DNA from: Phoronis australis
Lineage: Eukaryota > Phoronida > Phoronidae
DNA: 62,000 bases
Direction: 5' to 3'
NCBI GenBank assembly: GCA_002633005.1
Contig: NMRA01000195.1
Coordinates: 73,485 to 135,484 of the forward strand
Shown here in pieces: positions 60,065 to 62,000 of the stretch (positions are counted from its first letter, which is position 1; every line of letters begins with the position of its first letter). The position numbers were made by a program, and so were the translations under genes. The notes under the pieces were generated by a model. The model ran no database searches. It worked only from the letters and a program-made list of their open reading frames with translations, and was not told the DNA's origin.

Positions 60065-60491
60065 CGCTTGAATTCACTTCTACTTTATTATAATCATCGA
60101 AACGGGCAAGTGCTTGTATTCATGAGTAATTTTACATTCTACAACTAAATGGCGGTGTCATTTATTGAAACGTTTCTGTTTAATACTATTTTTAATGTTT
60201 TACTTGAATGAGCACATTAGCTCTTACGTCATGTTTTTGTTTATCAGCTATCGAAACGAAAGATGTCATCTGAGTAATCCTTAGAAAAATAAATCACCTT
60301 TCGTTTCTTGTTTGATGTATTTTTGTGGATAATATTGACTTGTCTGAATTTCATGTTATATTGGACGAGAGATCTTCTTGAACGGTCCATGGTCATCAAG
60401 AACTTCAGATTGTCTTGGTATTATATGATTCAGAACTATACAGCAGAGAACACGGCTAAGCGAAACTCTCCAAATGGGATGTTTACGAATT
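60065..60491 (+). promoter_or_regulatory. Presumed gene C promoter/5' UTR, conserved with gene A
   Basis: Aligns with 22746-23146 in opposite orientation over roughly 400 bp of non-coding sequence. The TTACGTCA site is at 60224-60231, about 260 nt before the ATG. Exon 1 follows directly. Confidence 0.55.
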
Positions 60492-60629
60492 ATGTCGAAC
60501 AGGACAACGCAGCGGAATTCAAACAACGAAGATTCCAAAGAGGAGGAAGCGCAACCACCTCTACCAGCAAGAACACGAAATTACTTCATCTGTAAATTAG
60601 TGGCTTATATTATGTTCTCCTTTTTGGTG
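60492..60629 (+). CDS. Gene C exon 1: MFSD4/NaGLT1-like transporter, partial
   Basis: 46 codons from the ATG at 60492, starting MSNRTTQRNSNNEDSKEEE and ending in the shared PLPARTRNYFICKLVAYIMF segment, TM1. The donor TTGGTG|GTAAGTTTGA is identical in position and nearly in sequence to gene A. It is very close to gene A exon 1 (about 70% of residues by eye). Exons 2-4 were not found before 62000, so either the gene continues beyond the window after a long first intron or only this end was duplicated. Confidence 0.75.
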
Positions 60630-62000
60630 GTAAGTTTGACAGGGGGTGTAACTTCCGTAAAAAACGAGAAATGGATTAAAGATAACCGCATAACCGGATA
60701 CATGTATCTACCTAGCGCAAGAATTTGCAGACCACCGCTCATGACCACCATACTATCCTAATGTTTATAAATGTCAGAAAGAACAGTTAGAAAATGCCTC
60801 CCCCCCAATAAACGTGCAGGTTTACACCTATCTAATGGTATTTGGAGCACCTGTTGCGTTGTTGTCACGGTCAACATCCAGGAATGAAAAATGAGCAACT
60901 GGATTAAAAATTGGGGGTTTGCGTTAAGAAACAGGACATCTGGGTCTGAGCAAAAATGCAAGTTGTGAAATATTTTCCGCAACAAACAAAAAGCGTAGAC
61001 AGGGCATTTTGGAGCTGGACACGTAACACGCAAAACGTCCGACGGTGTTTTTTTTTGTTTTTTGTCGAAGTCATTGAGAAATTGTGAGTGAAGAAAAAAA
61101 ATCAATGAAACGCCCTGTTTAATTTTGAATTCAAAACGGATAACATGAGTTTGCCGCGTGGCAAAATATAATGGTATGTGGTGATATGTCGATTTCGCCG
61201 TGTGTCATAAGCGGGACATTTTGATGGTGTGGGTGGAGGACTAGAAGACCGTTCGCCAAAAGGGGGTTGCTAACTACACTGGACTTTGTCAGCAAGACAA
61301 AGTATTGGGATTGCATTATTTTACAAGATAAATTTTTCATCTCTTAAAATTTTATTTCACTGGCTTTGATAAGTACTACATATAAGTTTTGGGCTACTTG
61401 TCACAATTCGATTTAACTAAAAATAGCACCTGGGCAGTGCGAAAACATTGAAACAAATAAATATTATGCCACGTCTCTCCGTAAAATACTGTACTGTAAT
61501 ATGACTTTAGCACCCGCAAACGTCTTGTTGAGAACGTAGTTTGATTAGCTGTGGAGCTGAAAAGACGTAAGAGTGCTTCCGTCATCCAGTCAGGGCTTCA
61601 GGTCAGTGCTTACAAAGAATGACTATTGTTTGTTGCCTAATTTTGCCGAGAAATCATTGGTTGTCTGGAACCGTGTCTCAAGAGCCAAGCTTGATGAACA
61701 AAAATGACGAAATGTAAATGAAGCAAAAGAATTATGTTTGCTTTGATAACTAAAAGGCTCGATCACAACTCACTCTACTAGATAGGCGGAAATTCAAAGA
61801 GCAAGCTCATGGAGCCCTTCTCAGGGTCGCAAGTTCTAACCATAGAACACATAGGCCAAGTGCAGGAGTTGGCATTCCAGGTCTGTAGTGTAACTGTTAC
61901 TGAAGTTATATGTAAGCGTATCGATTTTGTCGTGGTTACCATTCCTGATGTCTCATTCTGATTTTCGTTCATCCCAAGGCATGTGCGGAGACGAACACTG
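60630..62000. other. Presumed gene C intron 1, no other feature seen
   Basis: Intron sequence diverges from that of gene A within about 20 bases of the donor. Only short uninformative frames. Confidence 0.5.

Overview
This is nuclear DNA from an animal, most likely a marine invertebrate. The genes are split by GT-AG introns, coding density is very low, and the DNA between exons is packed with decayed transposable elements (a Tx1/L1-like LINE family, THAP-domain DNA transposons, foldback elements, tRNA-derived SINE-like repeats and MITEs). The palindrome TACATGTA is strongly over-represented. I cannot name the phylum from sequence alone: cnidarian, echinoderm, hemichordate, amphioxus and mollusc all remain possible. 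Nothing prokaryotic is present.

The only clear host genes are three members of one transporter family, resembling MFSD4 / sodium-dependent glucose transporter 1 (major facilitator superfamily). Gene A (minus, 22745 down to 6065; four exons; 500 aa) and gene B (minus, 30531 down to 24249; four exons; 538 aa) stand head to tail. All three introns fall at the same codons and phases, and exons 2 and 3 have identical lengths (158 and 134 nt) in both. Gene C (plus) enters the window only as exon 1 (60492-60629) and runs off the right edge. Its first exon and several hundred bases upstream match gene A, so it is an inverted duplicate of gene A's 5' end.

Layout: 1-5900 holds repeats and two decayed THAP-type transposon-associated exons, then a 31-bp tandem array. 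5894-22745 is gene A with two large repeat-filled introns. 22746-23146 is the presumed gene A promoter. 24249-30531 is gene B. 31245-34060 is a composite tandem array. 34560-35775 is a TCATCATCGTC-type repeat cluster. 37298-42334 is a putative foldback element with GTCGGC-rich ends. 43030-49515 is a large palindrome made of two inverted 1.74-kb elements, the left one interrupted by a 1.79-kb foldback element and the right one sitting inside a SINE-like repeat. 51211-56390 holds a CA microsatellite, a SINE-like hairpin, a long-range inverted repeat, a 1.9-kb TTAA-flanked THAP transposon and a MITE. 57058-58717 is a decayed LINE. 60065-60629 is gene C's promoter and exon 1.

The transporters probably act singly at a cell membrane, moving a small solute. 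Their clustering points to family expansion by local duplication in a region that keeps receiving and rearranging transposons. I see no multi-gene defence, biosynthetic or CRISPR-type system. The most distinctive features are the transporter cluster with its conserved upstream block, and the nested foldback/palindrome structure whose order of insertion can be read directly.
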